Origin: Xiheimicrobium sp033763395
GTDB taxonomy: Bacteria; Myxococcota; Myxococcia; Myxococcales; Myxococcaceae
DNA: 64,000 bases
Assembly (NCBI GenBank): GCA_033763395.1
Contig: JANRKQ010000173.1
Location: 1 to 64,000, forward strand
Direction: 5' to 3'
The notes beneath the pieces are model-generated. The model searched no databases. It worked only from the letters and a program-made list of their open reading frames with translations, and had not been told where the DNA came from. A program made the position numbers and the translations under genes. The first letter of the stretch is position 1; every line of letters begins with the position of its first letter. This document shows positions 49,569-57,928 of this stretch, in pieces.

Positions 49569-50405
49569 TCACTGCGCGTTGGCGCGGCCAGGCGTCTTCT
49601 GGGTCGTGCCGAAGGCGCCGGTGCCGTCGGGGAAGCGCCCGTACGACGAGCCCGCTGGAGCCGCGGCAGCGGGATAAGCCTGCGAGCGGAACACCATGCC
49701 CTGCGCGTCGAGGACGTAGATCGTCTCTCCGTTCTGCGAGAGGCCGAAGCGAGCCGTGAAGCACGTCGCCGGCCCACCCAGGCACTCAGTCGACGCCCCG
49801 GCGTCAGGACGATCGGCGACCACCAGCAGGAAGCCACCCGGGGCCAGCGTCGTTCCGGCTGGGAAGACGACGCCTTCGCGCGGCTTGGGGCCACCATCGG
49901 AGCTCTCGGTGTCGGTGAGCGAGAAGCCCGAGAGATCCTGCGCCGCCGTGCCGACGTTGAAGAGCTCGACGTAGTCAGGGTCGGTCGCCGTGCCGGTGGC
50001 GAAGACCTCGTTCACGACGAGCGAAGCACTGCCCGCGCCGCCCGCCGAGCCGCCGCCAGCCGCCCCACCCGCAGTGCCACCGGCCGTCCCACCGCCGGTC
50101 GAGCCACCGCCCGACGCGCCACCGCCCATCGAACCGCCGCCCGTCGCGCCGCCAGCCGAGCCTCCGCCCGTCGCCGCCGCCCCACACGCGCCCAGCGTAC
50201 ACACCTGCCCCGACTGGCACGCCGCGCAGGCCCTGCCAGCGGTGCCACACGCCGCCGTCGCGCTGCCGGGCAGGCACTGGTTGTCAGCCGAGCAGCAGCC
50301 CATCGGGCACGAGGTGGCGGTGCAGGGGGCCGGCGCGCCACACGAGACGAAGCCAGAGACGAGGCCGAGGGCGGCGCCGAGGACGAGAGGACGAACGAGG
50401 GACAT
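49569..50405 (-). CDS. Lamin-tail-domain lipoprotein with Gly/Ser/Ala linker
   Basis: A 278-residue lipoprotein (signal ending FVSC, lipid Cys22) with AAGGAG 6 nt before the ATG. A Cys-rich segment (residues 23-74, about ten Cys) is followed by a low-complexity Gly/Ser/Thr/Ala linker at 75-126, encoded by repetitive GGC/GCC codons (50025-50180). From 129 to the end is a lamin-tail-like domain (LVVNEVFATG, DYVELFNVG, LSGFSLTDT). Such modular surface lipoproteins are frequent in myxobacteria; this domain often accompanies exported nucleases or adhesins. No enzyme signature is seen. Confidence 0.88.
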   Translation of the reverse strand: MSLVRPLVLGAALGLVSGFVSCGAPAPCTATSCPMGCCSADNQCLPGSATAACGTAGRACAACQSGQVCTLGACGAAATGGGSAGGATGGGSMGGGASGGGSTGGGTAGGTAGGAAGGGSAGGAGSASLVVNEVFATGTATDPDYVELFNVGTAAQDLSGFSLTDTESSDGGPKPREGVVFPAGTTLAPGGFLLVVADRPDAGASTECLGGPATCFTARFGLSQNGETIYVLDAQGMVFRSQAYPAAAAPAGSSYGRFPDGTGAFGTTQKTPGRANAQ

Positions 50406-50426
50406 GACGACTCCTTGCGAAAAGAC

Positions 50427-51533
50427 TCAGGGGTACAGCGGAGGCCACCGCACGCGCACCACGAGGCGAACGTCGGTGGAATCGACACCGGGCAGCGCCG
50501 TGAGCGCGGCGCCGGACAGGCTGGTGCGGTGTACGGCGAGGAAGAGCTCGACGGGCTCGACCTTCACGCCCACGCCGCCGATGAGCTCGAGCACCTGATC
50601 GGGCTGCGTGGTGTCCCGATTGAAGAGGTGCACGCGCGCCGCGAGGAGCAGCCGGCCGAAGAGCTCGGCCCGCGCGAAGCCCTGCACGAGGAGCGCCTGC
50701 CGGCTCCCGTCGTCGAGCCAGCCCTGCACCGACGCCGCCGTCACGCCGAGGCCCAGGGTCTTGCCCTGCCAGAGCGCTCCACCGCCGAAGCGATTGGCCC
50801 GCGCCGAAGACGGGCCGCTGGTGCCCACCATCGCGAAGCCCAGCACCGTGAGCGGCTCGAGCACGCCGCGCGGCAACGGGTGCACCGCCGCCGCCAGCTC
50901 GACGTTCTTGCCGGTGTTCAGCTCACGCGAGGTGTAGCCCTCGCCGTTCGTCACGCTGACACCGACCCACCCGTAGCCCGCCGGAAGGTGCCCTCGCAGC
51001 AGCCCACCGAAGTCTGCCGGGGCTTTGACCCGGTACGCCTCCAGGCCGTCGGGAGACAGCTCGCGGTGCAGGAAGGCGCGCTCGACCTCTGGCACGACGA
51101 GCGTGGGGATGAGGCCGAGCTGCGCCTCGAGGAAGCGCCACCGATAGCCACCCCACGCCTCACGAATGCGTACGACGACCGAGTCACCTGCGACGCCGAT
51201 GAGCGCCCCGCCCTGCGTCGCGTAGACGCCTTCGAGCAGCACCCGGCCCGAGGCGCCCCGCCAGTCGGCCTGCACGCCGAGCTGCACGCGCGGGACGGTG
51301 AAGGTGTTGTTCGGAGCCGCGTCGCGCGGGAAGCGCGCCTGGAACTCGCCGAACGCGTCGACGATGGGCGTCCACGTCAAGGCGCCCTCGCCCCTCGCGT
51401 CGGCCGGGCCGCTCTCTCCCGCGCCCGCGTCAGGCGAGGCGCTCGCCACCACGCCCGCGTCGACGGCCAATGGCTCGAAGCCCCCGTCGACGTCGGCCTG
51501 CGCGAGGACCAGTGAGAGGAGCGTCAGCATCAT
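50427..51533 (-). CDS. Outer-membrane porin-like beta-barrel
   Basis: A 368-residue exported barrel (signal MMLTLLSLVLAQA). It has amphipathic strands such as VPRVQLGVQADWRGASGRVLLE and WRFLEAQLGLIPTLV, and the GYGWVGVSVTNGEGYTS segment typical of porins. It lacks a recognisable named family. The first ATG overlaps the DUF2252 lipoprotein's stop by 4 nt, so the two are coupled; a lamin-tail lipoprotein gene follows after 21 nt. A role in uptake or surface exposure is likely. Confidence 0.8.
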   Translation of the reverse strand: MMLTLLSLVLAQADVDGGFEPLAVDAGVVASASPDAGAGESGPADARGEGALTWTPIVDAFGEFQARFPRDAAPNNTFTVPRVQLGVQADWRGASGRVLLEGVYATQGGALIGVAGDSVVVRIREAWGGYRWRFLEAQLGLIPTLVVPEVERAFLHRELSPDGLEAYRVKAPADFGGLLRGHLPAGYGWVGVSVTNGEGYTSRELNTGKNVELAAAVHPLPRGVLEPLTVLGFAMVGTSGPSSARANRFGGGALWQGKTLGLGVTAASVQGWLDDGSRQALLVQGFARAELFGRLLLAARVHLFNRDTTQPDQVLELIGGVGVKVEPVELFLAVHRTSLSGAALTALPGVDSTDVRLVVRVRWPPLYP

Positions 51534-52915
51534 GGGGTGGGGTCTCCGAACAGCCGGCTGGCGAGGTCGGGCGCGCGCTCACGGGGATCCTGCGTGATGC
51601 CCAGCGTGGGGCCCAGGCGCGTGAGCGCGGCCTGGAAGTGGGCGAAGTCTTCGAGCACCTGCGCGCTGTGGGCTTCGGCGAAGGCGCCCTGCTCGGCCGC
51701 GAAGACGTCGGGGCCGCGCTCGAGCTGCGTGACGATGGCCCGCACCGTCTCGGGTTCGCTCTGCGCGTGGACCCGTGCGAGGAGCGCGCCGGTCCACTCG
51801 GCCAGCGTCGTCAGCGAGGTGAGGCTCGCGCGATCGCCTTCCCACCGGCGCACCCGCACGCTCTTGAACGCCTCGGACTCGGTCCGCACCAGCACCGGCA
51901 GGCCGAGCCAGGTCGTCGCGAAGAACCGGGGGTCGGCGTCGGGGCGGAACCAGGCCCGCCGCGCAGCGCTCTCGACGCGAGCGGGCGTGTCGCTCGCCGG
52001 TAGCGCGGGCCGGTACCAGCCCGCCACCATCGACTCGGGCAGCTCCTTCACCTCGAGGATCACGTCGTCGCCCGGCGCCTCGGTCGGCCCCTGCACCAGC
52101 ACCAACAGTCGCACGCGCGCCCAGCTCGCGACGCCCGAGCCGAACTCGCGCACGACGTCGAGCACCTCGAAGCCCGGGGCCCCCTGCACGCGGCGGAGCG
52201 CCTCTGGCACCTGCGCGACAATCTCGGGCGGTACGTCGGCGAGGAACTGCGTCGGCTCCTCGGGGTCGATGACGCCTCGGCGGAAGCGGCGCTGGCCCTC
52301 CTTCACCTCGGTGAGGAAGAGCAGCTCGGCGCGGTTCGTCAGATCGCGCTGCGAGCGCCGGAAGAGATCGGCCGCGATGGGGTCGCTCGAGGCCGTGGCG
52401 CGCTGGGGCGCCGCGCCCGAGGCGAGCGCCGTGAGCGTGGCGGCGTACGAGCGCGCGGCCGCCTCACCGAGGACCGCGGTCGACAGCTGCGGGTTCGCGA
52501 GGCGGGCGCCCACCGCGAGGCCGCCCACCAGCCGCCGCACGTCGAACAGAAACGGCACCCGATCGGCCGAGTCGAAGTCGTTCGGCTCGATGGCCGCCAC
52601 GCCGTCCGCCGCGATGAGGATGCCGAAGTTCTCGGGGTGTGGATCCGCCAGGCCCCAGACCGGCGGCGTCACCCCCAGGAAGCCCGAGCGGCTGCTGCGG
52701 CCGAGCTCCCAGTCCTGCCGGAAGAGGGCCAGGTTGCCCCGGTAGAAGTCGAACGCGTTCGACGCCATGCGCTGGTACCGCCCGGCCACCAGCGCCGGCC
52801 GGGAGCGGATCATCACCTCGTCATTGCGGGCGATGACCGTCGCCACCTCGATCTCACGCGCCGGCGCGCTGCCCACGCAGCCCGTCAAGACGAGGCACCA
52901 CCACCCTCCACGCAT
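51530..52915 (-). CDS. DUF2252-family (kinase-like fold) lipoprotein
   Basis: A 461-residue protein. DUF2252 landmarks are RYQRMASNAFDFYRGNLALF near the N-terminus, then GLADPHPENFG and EPNDFDSADRVPFLFDVRRL. DUF2252 proteins are generally treated as kinase-like-fold proteins of unknown activity and are usually cytoplasmic. Here the start at 52915 gives a lipoprotein signal (MRGGWWCLVLTGC, lipid Cys13), so the protein should be outside the cytoplasm. Translation is coupled to the porin gene. Whether it phosphorylates anything outside the ATP-containing cytoplasm is doubtful. Confidence 0.85.
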   Translation of the reverse strand: MRGGWWCLVLTGCVGSAPAREIEVATVIARNDEVMIRSRPALVAGRYQRMASNAFDFYRGNLALFRQDWELGRSSRSGFLGVTPPVWGLADPHPENFGILIAADGVAAIEPNDFDSADRVPFLFDVRRLVGGLAVGARLANPQLSTAVLGEAAARSYAATLTALASGAAPQRATASSDPIAADLFRRSQRDLTNRAELLFLTEVKEGQRRFRRGVIDPEEPTQFLADVPPEIVAQVPEALRRVQGAPGFEVLDVVREFGSGVASWARVRLLVLVQGPTEAPGDDVILEVKELPESMVAGWYRPALPASDTPARVESAARRAWFRPDADPRFFATTWLGLPVLVRTESEAFKSVRVRRWEGDRASLTSLTTLAEWTGALLARVHAQSEPETVRAIVTQLERGPDVFAAEQGAFAEAHSAQVLEDFAHFQAALTRLGPTLGITQDPRERAPDLASRLFGDPTP

Positions 52916-53042
52916 GGCGCACGCCGTACCGGGCGCCCTCCGGTGCCTCAAGCGTCACGCAGCGCCGTCATCGTCAGTTTTCGCGGCAGTCACCTGTTCG
53001 TCACACATGGCGCCGGGTCGATGCGGGTGCCAAGAAGGACAC

Positions 53043-54125
53043 ATGACGCGGGTCCTTCGGGGTGTGGCCGGGCTGCTGGCGGTGGGCGTGCTGGCGTTCC
53101 TGCTCGTGCCGGCGCCGATCGAGCCCGCCGCGTGGGAGCCCCCGCCTCCAACACCGCTGGAGGGTCGCTGGGCACCGAACGATCGGCTGGCTGGCGTCGA
53201 GTGGTGGGCGAAGCAGCTCGTCGGCCCCGAGGCGATGTACGTCGACGGCGCGGGCCGGCTCATCACGGGCCTCAAGGACGGGCGCATCGTCGCGCTCACC
53301 CCCGGAAACGACTCGCCCACCGTGCTCGCCGACACCCACGGCCGACCGCTGGCCATCGCGCCGCACCCCGACGGCCGCATCATCATCTGCGACGCCTTTC
53401 GCGGGCTGCTCGCGCTCGCGGCTGATGGCGTCATCGAGGTGCTCGCCGCGGAGCACAGCGGCGTGCCGTTTCGTTTCGTCGACGATCTCGCGATCACGAA
53501 GGCGGGCGTCATCTACTTCTCGGATGCCTCGGCGCGGTACTCGATCGACCGCTTCACCGACGATCTCCTCGAGCACCAGCGCACCGGGCGGGTGCTGAAG
53601 TTCGACCCCGCCACCCGCAGCACCACCCTCGTGGCCGGCGACTTCAACTTCGCCAACGGCGTGGCGCTGGGCCCCGACGAGGCGTTCCTCATCGTCGCCG
53701 AGACGGGCGCGTACCGGCTGTGGCGAATCTGGCTGGTGGGCGACAAGGCCGGCCAGAAGGAGCTCTTTCTCGACGCCCTGCCCGGCTTCCCCGACAACGT
53801 GCGCTTCTCGCCCGAGCGAGGCGTCTTCTGGGTCGCCATCGGCTCGCCGCGCAACCCGCTCGTCGACACCCTCGGGCCGCACCCCTTCCTTCGGAGCCTC
53901 GTCTCGAAGCTGCCGAAGGCCGTTCAGCCAGCCCCGGCGCGACACGCGTTCGTCGTGGGCGTGGACGTGAGCGGCCAGGTCGTCGAGGTGCTCCAGCACC
54001 GGGCGCCCGGGAGCTACTCGCCGATCGCCAGCGCGCTCGAGCACGACGGCTGGCTGTACCTGGGGAGCTTCGCGCGCGAAGGCGTCGCCCGCCTCAAGCT
54101 CGACCCGCCCAGGAAGCAGCCGTAA
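53043..54125 (+). CDS. SMP-30/strictosidine synthase-like beta-propeller protein
   Basis: A 360-residue membrane-anchored or exported protein (N-terminal hydrophobic segment VLRGVAGLLAVGVLAFLLVP). The body is a six-bladed propeller like strictosidine synthase and SMP-30/gluconolactonase: LVGPEAMYVDGAGRLITGL, PHPDGRIIICDAFRGLL, FVDDLAITKAGVIYFSDAS, FNFANGVALGPDEAFL and FPDNVRF. This family covers lactonases and esterases. AAGGA precedes the ATG at 53043. It starts a co-directional run of envelope genes to 57030. Confidence 0.88.
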   Translation: MTRVLRGVAGLLAVGVLAFLLVPAPIEPAAWEPPPPTPLEGRWAPNDRLAGVEWWAKQLVGPEAMYVDGAGRLITGLKDGRIVALTPGNDSPTVLADTHGRPLAIAPHPDGRIIICDAFRGLLALAADGVIEVLAAEHSGVPFRFVDDLAITKAGVIYFSDASARYSIDRFTDDLLEHQRTGRVLKFDPATRSTTLVAGDFNFANGVALGPDEAFLIVAETGAYRLWRIWLVGDKAGQKELFLDALPGFPDNVRFSPERGVFWVAIGSPRNPLVDTLGPHPFLRSLVSKLPKAVQPAPARHAFVVGVDVSGQVVEVLQHRAPGSYSPIASALEHDGWLYLGSFAREGVARLKLDPPRKQP

Positions 54126-54141
54126 CCTTCGGGCCCCGACG

Positions 54142-54582
54142 ATGTTGACGCTCCTCACTGCGCTGTTGCTGGGCCAGAGCGGCCTCAAGGTCGCCGTCGT
54201 CGACGTGTCGGCCGCTGACGCGATCTACGAAGACATCTCGCGCGAGCTCACCCAGCGCGTGGCCGACGAGCTGCTCGGCCGCGGCTTCTCGGCCCGCCGC
54301 GTCGACGAGTCCGAGCTGCCCGTCGAGGGCTGCCGGCTGGGCCCGTGCCTGGGCGAGATCGCGAAGTCTCAAGGCGCCGACGTGCTGGTGATCGTCGACG
54401 CCACCGAAGGTGCGAAGGGGAAGGTCGACGTCGTGCTGAGCGCCATGCGCGGCCGCGATGGGCTGCCGCTGGCGGCCGGGCGGTGGGGCACCACCACCGA
54501 AGGCAAGAAGGGCAAGCAGCTGACGAAGTTCGTCGAGGCGACGTGGAAGGCCGCGGCCAGGCACGTGACGGTGCCGCCGTGA
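54142..54582 (+). CDS. Small exported protein, unknown function
   Basis: A 146-residue protein with a probable signal peptide (MLTLLTALLLGQSG). The mature part looks like an alpha/beta fold with LKVAVVDVSAADAIYEDISRELTQRVADELLGRG and GADVLVIVDATEGAKG. I do not recognise a family. It begins 16 nt after the propeller gene, and the next small lipoprotein overlaps its stop (GTGA), so it is part of a compact envelope operon. Confidence 0.75.
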   Translation: MLTLLTALLLGQSGLKVAVVDVSAADAIYEDISRELTQRVADELLGRGFSARRVDESELPVEGCRLGPCLGEIAKSQGADVLVIVDATEGAKGKVDVVLSAMRGRDGLPLAAGRWGTTTEGKKGKQLTKFVEATWKAAARHVTVPP

Positions 54583-54794
54583 AGTGGCTCCTGCTCACCG
54601 TCGTCCTCTCCGGCTGCGCGACGATCGACACCGCCGGCCTGAGTGAGGCGTGTCGGCGCCTCTACGACGCGTGCTTGAGCGCCTGTCCGGGCGTCGCCCC
54701 CGGGTCGATCCCCGTCAGCCCCGGTCCGAACACGCAAATCGAGATCGCCAGCTGTACGCAGGACTGCAACGACCGCGCGAAGGCGTGCCGCTGA
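54579..54794 (+). CDS. Small Cys-rich lipoprotein
   Basis: A 71-residue lipoprotein that starts with GTG inside the previous stop codon (GTGA at 54579-54582). The signal KWLLLTVVLSGC gives lipid Cys13. The mature peptide has six more Cys (EACRRLYDACLSAC, then SCTQDC and KAC), which could make three disulphides. No family is recognised. It is too short for most automatic gene calls but is well supported by lipobox, overlap and codon use. Confidence 0.72.
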   Translation: MKWLLLTVVLSGCATIDTAGLSEACRRLYDACLSACPGVAPGSIPVSPGPNTQIEIASCTQDCNDRAKACR

Positions 54795-54849
54795 CGTCCT
54801 GCGTCGAATCGACCGCGGGCATCTACGAGCCGCCGGCCCACCGTCTCGA

Positions 54850-54855
54850 TAGAGA
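54850..54855 (+). promoter_or_regulatory. Putative -10 element, esterase 2 gene
   Basis: TAGAGA lies exactly 6 nt before the ATG at 54862, so +1 would fall at or just beside the start codon. Leaderless initiation fits. No -35 hexamer is seen. Confidence 0.42.
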
Positions 54856-54861
54856 AGCGCC

Positions 54862-55692
54862 ATGCGACGTCTGTGGTGCTTCCTTCCGCTCGTTCTCCTC
54901 GCCTGCACGCCGGATCATTCCGTCCAGGGACGCGCCTACGAGGTGCGCGTGCCGAAGGGCTTCGACGGCACCACGCCGCTGCCGCTGGTCATCATGGTCC
55001 ACGGCTACGGCGCGACCGGCCAGCTGCAGGACCAGTTCTTTCCCGTCTCGGGCCAGCTCGACACCACGCGCTTCCTCTACGCGCTGCCGAACGGCACCCC
55101 CGACGCGAACGGCAAACGCTTCTGGAACGCGACCGAGGCCTCCTGCTGCGACAACGGCCGCATCGGCATCGACGACGTCGGCTTCTTCCGCGCGCTCGTC
55201 GACGACATCAAGGGCCGCTACCCCGTGAAGGACGGCCACATCTACCTGGTGGGGCACTCCAACGGCGCCTTCATGTCGCTGCGCCTGGCCTGTGAGGCGA
55301 GCGACGTCTTCTCGGGCGTGGTGGCGGTCGCCGGCTCGACCTTCCAGGACTCGACGCGGTGCCAGCCAGGGCAGGCCGTGCCCATCCTCCTCGCGCACGG
55401 AGATCGTGACAGCTCGGTGCCCATCGAGGGCCGGCCCGACCGGTTCCCCGGCGCGAAAGAGACCGGCGCCCGCTTCGCCCGCCGCAACGGCTGTACCGGC
55501 TCGTGGGTCGACGGAGAGCGGCTCGATCTGCTCGGCGGCAGCGACGCCGAGACCCAGCAGTCGACCATCGAGGGCTGCTCGAAGCAGGGGAGCGTCGAGC
55601 TGTGGACGCACGAAAAGGTCGGACACCTGCCGCTCTACGACACCCGCTGGACGGCGCGCATCATCGACTGGCTCGAGGAGCGTGCCCGATGA
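54862..55692 (+). CDS. PHB depolymerase-family esterase lipoprotein (second copy)
   Basis: A 276-residue lipoprotein (signal ending VLLAC, lipid Cys15). The alpha/beta-hydrolase features match the gene at 24065: VIMVHGYG oxyanion region, Ser133 in LVGHSNGAF, Asp in AHGDRDSSVP and His in KVGHLP. Both also share FW/WNA followed by CC in the same place. The nucleophile box is GHSNG here and GLSNG there. It lacks the Asp/Gly linker of its paralogue. Ester hydrolysis at the cell surface is expected. The next gene overlaps by 4 nt. Confidence 0.88.
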   Translation: MRRLWCFLPLVLLACTPDHSVQGRAYEVRVPKGFDGTTPLPLVIMVHGYGATGQLQDQFFPVSGQLDTTRFLYALPNGTPDANGKRFWNATEASCCDNGRIGIDDVGFFRALVDDIKGRYPVKDGHIYLVGHSNGAFMSLRLACEASDVFSGVVAVAGSTFQDSTRCQPGQAVPILLAHGDRDSSVPIEGRPDRFPGAKETGARFARRNGCTGSWVDGERLDLLGGSDAETQQSTIEGCSKQGSVELWTHEKVGHLPLYDTRWTARIIDWLEERAR

Positions 55693-56399
55693 AGCGGCTC
55701 GCCGTTCTTGCGCTGCTCACCCTCGCGACCGGCTGCGCCACCGTCGTTCCCATGCAGACCGCCTCGGTCGTCGAGCGTGGGCGGTTTCGGGCCGGCGGCT
55801 CGCTCTCGGCGGCGGGCTACTGCGGTGACATCTCGGGCGGGCTGCTGCTCGGCATGACCCGCTGCACCGAGTACCCCGACGGCATTCCACTGCCCGAGCT
55901 CCGCGCCAACGCGCGCTACGGCCTCGGCGCGGGCTTCGACGTGGGGCTCTCGGCCCAGGCGCAGGGGCAGGTCATCGCCCCCGAACGCATCTTCCAGTTT
56001 GGCCTCACCGCCGACGTGAAGGGCGAGCTCCTGCGAATCCCCACCGATGGCCCGACGCACATCGTCTCGACGGGTCTGCTCGGCGGCGCGGCGCTGTCCG
56101 GGCGCTTCGGCGTGCCGCTGTGGGCCCAGTTCGAGTGGGGCGTTCCCCTCTTCTACGGCCTGCAGTTCTCCCGCTGGGAAGTCGTCGTCGGCGCCTCGGT
56201 CAGCCAGCGCCTGCTGCTGCCGCGCTTTGCGACGTCCCAGCTTCCGCCCGTCGACTCGGTGCGCGCGGGCCTCACCCTCGGGCTCTTCCGGCGCAATCCG
56301 GCGTCGTGGGCGATTCAGCTGTCGTACCTCGCCGACCCGGCGCGCTTCTCGACGGGCGCCATTCAGCTGCAGTTCGGCTGGTTCTTCGACCTGGGCTGA
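55689..56399 (+). CDS. Lipoprotein/outer-membrane beta-barrel-like protein, unknown
   Basis: A 236-residue protein (signal MKRLAVLALLTLATGC, lipid Cys16) starting inside the esterase stop (ATGA). The mature sequence has alternating beta strands (ARYGLGAGFDVGLSAQAQG, VPLWAQFEWGVPLFYG) and ends in IQLQFGWFFDLG, which is barrel-like. I do not recognise a family. It is coupled to esterase 2, so it may be its surface partner. Confidence 0.75.
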   Translation: MKRLAVLALLTLATGCATVVPMQTASVVERGRFRAGGSLSAAGYCGDISGGLLLGMTRCTEYPDGIPLPELRANARYGLGAGFDVGLSAQAQGQVIAPERIFQFGLTADVKGELLRIPTDGPTHIVSTGLLGGAALSGRFGVPLWAQFEWGVPLFYGLQFSRWEVVVGASVSQRLLLPRFATSQLPPVDSVRAGLTLGLFRRNPASWAIQLSYLADPARFSTGAIQLQFGWFFDLG

Positions 56400-56436
56400 G
56401 GACGACGCCCCGCTCCGGGTGGTAGGTGTGGCGTCC

Positions 56437-57030
56437 GTGAAGAAGCTCCTGGTCCTCGTCCTCGCGCTGATCCTCGCGGCGTTCTTCGCGCGCAGCTCGG
56501 TGTACTACTCGGTGTTCCAGCTCCAGCAGGGCATCGACCGGGGTGACGTCGATCAGGTGCTGCGCCACGCCGACCTGCAGTCCTTCGCCGAGCTGCCGGT
56601 CGACCTCACCGTCGCGATGGCCGCCGCCGAGTCGAAGGACGCAGCCGGTGTGCTCGGCGAGGCGCTCGTGAAGGCGTTCGGCGGAGCCCTGGGCGCAGGT
56701 GTCAAGCAGATCGGGGGGCAGCTGGCGGCGCAGCAGCTCCGCGACCGCATCGCCGCGAAGGAGCTCTCGAGCCTCACCGGCGGCTTTCGCCCCAACTCGG
56801 GCCTGGGCTGGTTCGGCGGCGTGCAGTCGGTCGGAGAGTCCCGAATCGTGACCGTCGTCGGCTCGTGCGAGTCCCGCGAGGACCGCACGAAACGAATCGA
56901 CGTGCCGGTGGGCATCACGTTCCTGCCGTCGAAGGGCCCGTGGGCGGGTTACCCCGTCGACTGGCGCGCGATGGGCGTCGAAGCCAACTCGCTCAAGCAG
57001 CTCGTGCGCGACTGCCGCTTCACGTTCTGA
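56437..57030 (+). CDS. DUF2939-like exported protein
   Basis: A 197-residue protein with an N-terminal membrane or signal segment (KKLLVLVLALILAAFFARS). SVYYSVFQLQQGIDRGDVDQVLRHADLQSF is close to the DUF2939 pattern (a one-helix anchor, then a domain with D-rich turn). The remainder is alpha/beta with one pair of Cys. Start at 56437 (GTG); a GTG 9 nt earlier is possible. TAGGTG lies 8 nt before it. It ends 4 nt from the convergent thioredoxin-like gene. No function is known for the family. Confidence 0.75.
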   Translation: MKKLLVLVLALILAAFFARSSVYYSVFQLQQGIDRGDVDQVLRHADLQSFAELPVDLTVAMAAAESKDAAGVLGEALVKAFGGALGAGVKQIGGQLAAQQLRDRIAAKELSSLTGGFRPNSGLGWFGGVQSVGESRIVTVVGSCESREDRTKRIDVPVGITFLPSKGPWAGYPVDWRAMGVEANSLKQLVRDCRFTF

Positions 57031-57034
57031 GCCG

Positions 57035-57886
57035 TCACTTCGCCGATCGACACGAGGCCCGCGCCGCCGCTGGATCCTCACCGAAGCGCAGCGCGGCGTT
57101 GACGCGGGTCTGCTCGAGCGGGCTCAGGCCCTCCGTCGGCTGGCCGGAGCGGCGCAGGTAATACTTGGTGTCCTTCGCCGACGCGCGCAGCGGCTCGTCC
57201 GTGCGTACCGCTCTCGCCCCGAGGCGCGGCCACAGGAGCGCGTGCTCCTCGCTCGAACGGGTGAAGACGTGCGTGGCGCAGTCGAGCGCAATGGCCTCGT
57301 CGACGAGCGCCTGCCGCGAGGTGCGGCTCGCGTCGAACTCGACCTCGACGACCTCTTCTCCGCCGAGGAACCCCACCCGCGACGACTGAACGGCGGGGAG
57401 CCGGCCCAGCCGTGCTTCGCATTCCCAGAAGCAGTGCGCCGACACCGTCAGCCGCTCGAGCTTCGGCGCCCGCCCCTCGAGCCACCGATCGAGCTGCTCC
57501 CGAAACGCGCCCTTCGTGTACGGGCCATCGAAGCGGCTGCCCAGCGGCCGCCGCTGAGCGTCGAGCACGCGCACCACCGGGTTGTTCCAGGCCGGCTCGC
57601 GGAACTCGTCGAGCACGCGGCGATCGGCGCCCGAGACGTTGTTGAAGATCGCGACGGGCACGAAGCGCGCCTCGATGAGCGCCACCACCTCGGGGTCGGA
57701 CAACACGTCGCGCCCGAAGCCGCGCACCGTCGAGCAGCCGGGCACCTCGTCGAACAAGAGCAGCACGGGCTTGCCCGTCGCGCGGGCCTGCTCGAGCCCG
57801 GCGTCGAGATCACGAAGCCAGCTGACGCGCCCGAGCTCCGGGTGCGCCGGGCCGCTGGCGAGGACCATGGCCACGAGGAAGTGCAT
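57035..57886 (-). CDS. Thioredoxin-like protein with MsrA-like C-terminal domain
   Basis: A 283-residue protein. The N-terminal half has a thioredoxin-like pattern (ARATGKPVLLLFDEVPGCST) but only one Cys at the active-site position (Cys51), not CxxC. The C-terminal half has HCFWECEARLGRLPAVQSSRVGFLGGEE, which recalls MsrA (GCFWCVEA...GV...GYxGG), with Cys152 and Cys156. The MsrA catalytic Cys context is altered. It may repair oxidised proteins or be a redox-inactive relative. Related thioredoxin-like proteins with selenocysteine in VPGU motifs exist by my recollection, but here it is Cys. ATG at 57886. Confidence 0.72.
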   Translation of the reverse strand: MHFLVAMVLASGPAHPELGRVSWLRDLDAGLEQARATGKPVLLLFDEVPGCSTVRGFGRDVLSDPEVVALIEARFVPVAIFNNVSGADRRVLDEFREPAWNNPVVRVLDAQRRPLGSRFDGPYTKGAFREQLDRWLEGRAPKLERLTVSAHCFWECEARLGRLPAVQSSRVGFLGGEEVVEVEFDASRTSRQALVDEAIALDCATHVFTRSSEEHALLWPRLGARAVRTDEPLRASAKDTKYYLRRSGQPTEGLSPLEQTRVNAALRFGEDPAAARASCRSAK

Positions 57887-57928
57887 GGCCCGGGTATGCG
57901 GGTGGCGGCCGGCCGGTTACCCCGCGCC

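Noticed and set aside
50025..50180. A tandem repeat or CRISPR-like array
   Set aside because: The repetitive triplets encode the Gly/Ser/Ala linker of a lipoprotein and have no spacer structure.
57730..57760. Selenocysteine codon in the thioredoxin-like gene
   Set aside because: The codon at the VPG-x position is a normal Cys codon, so no recoding is needed.
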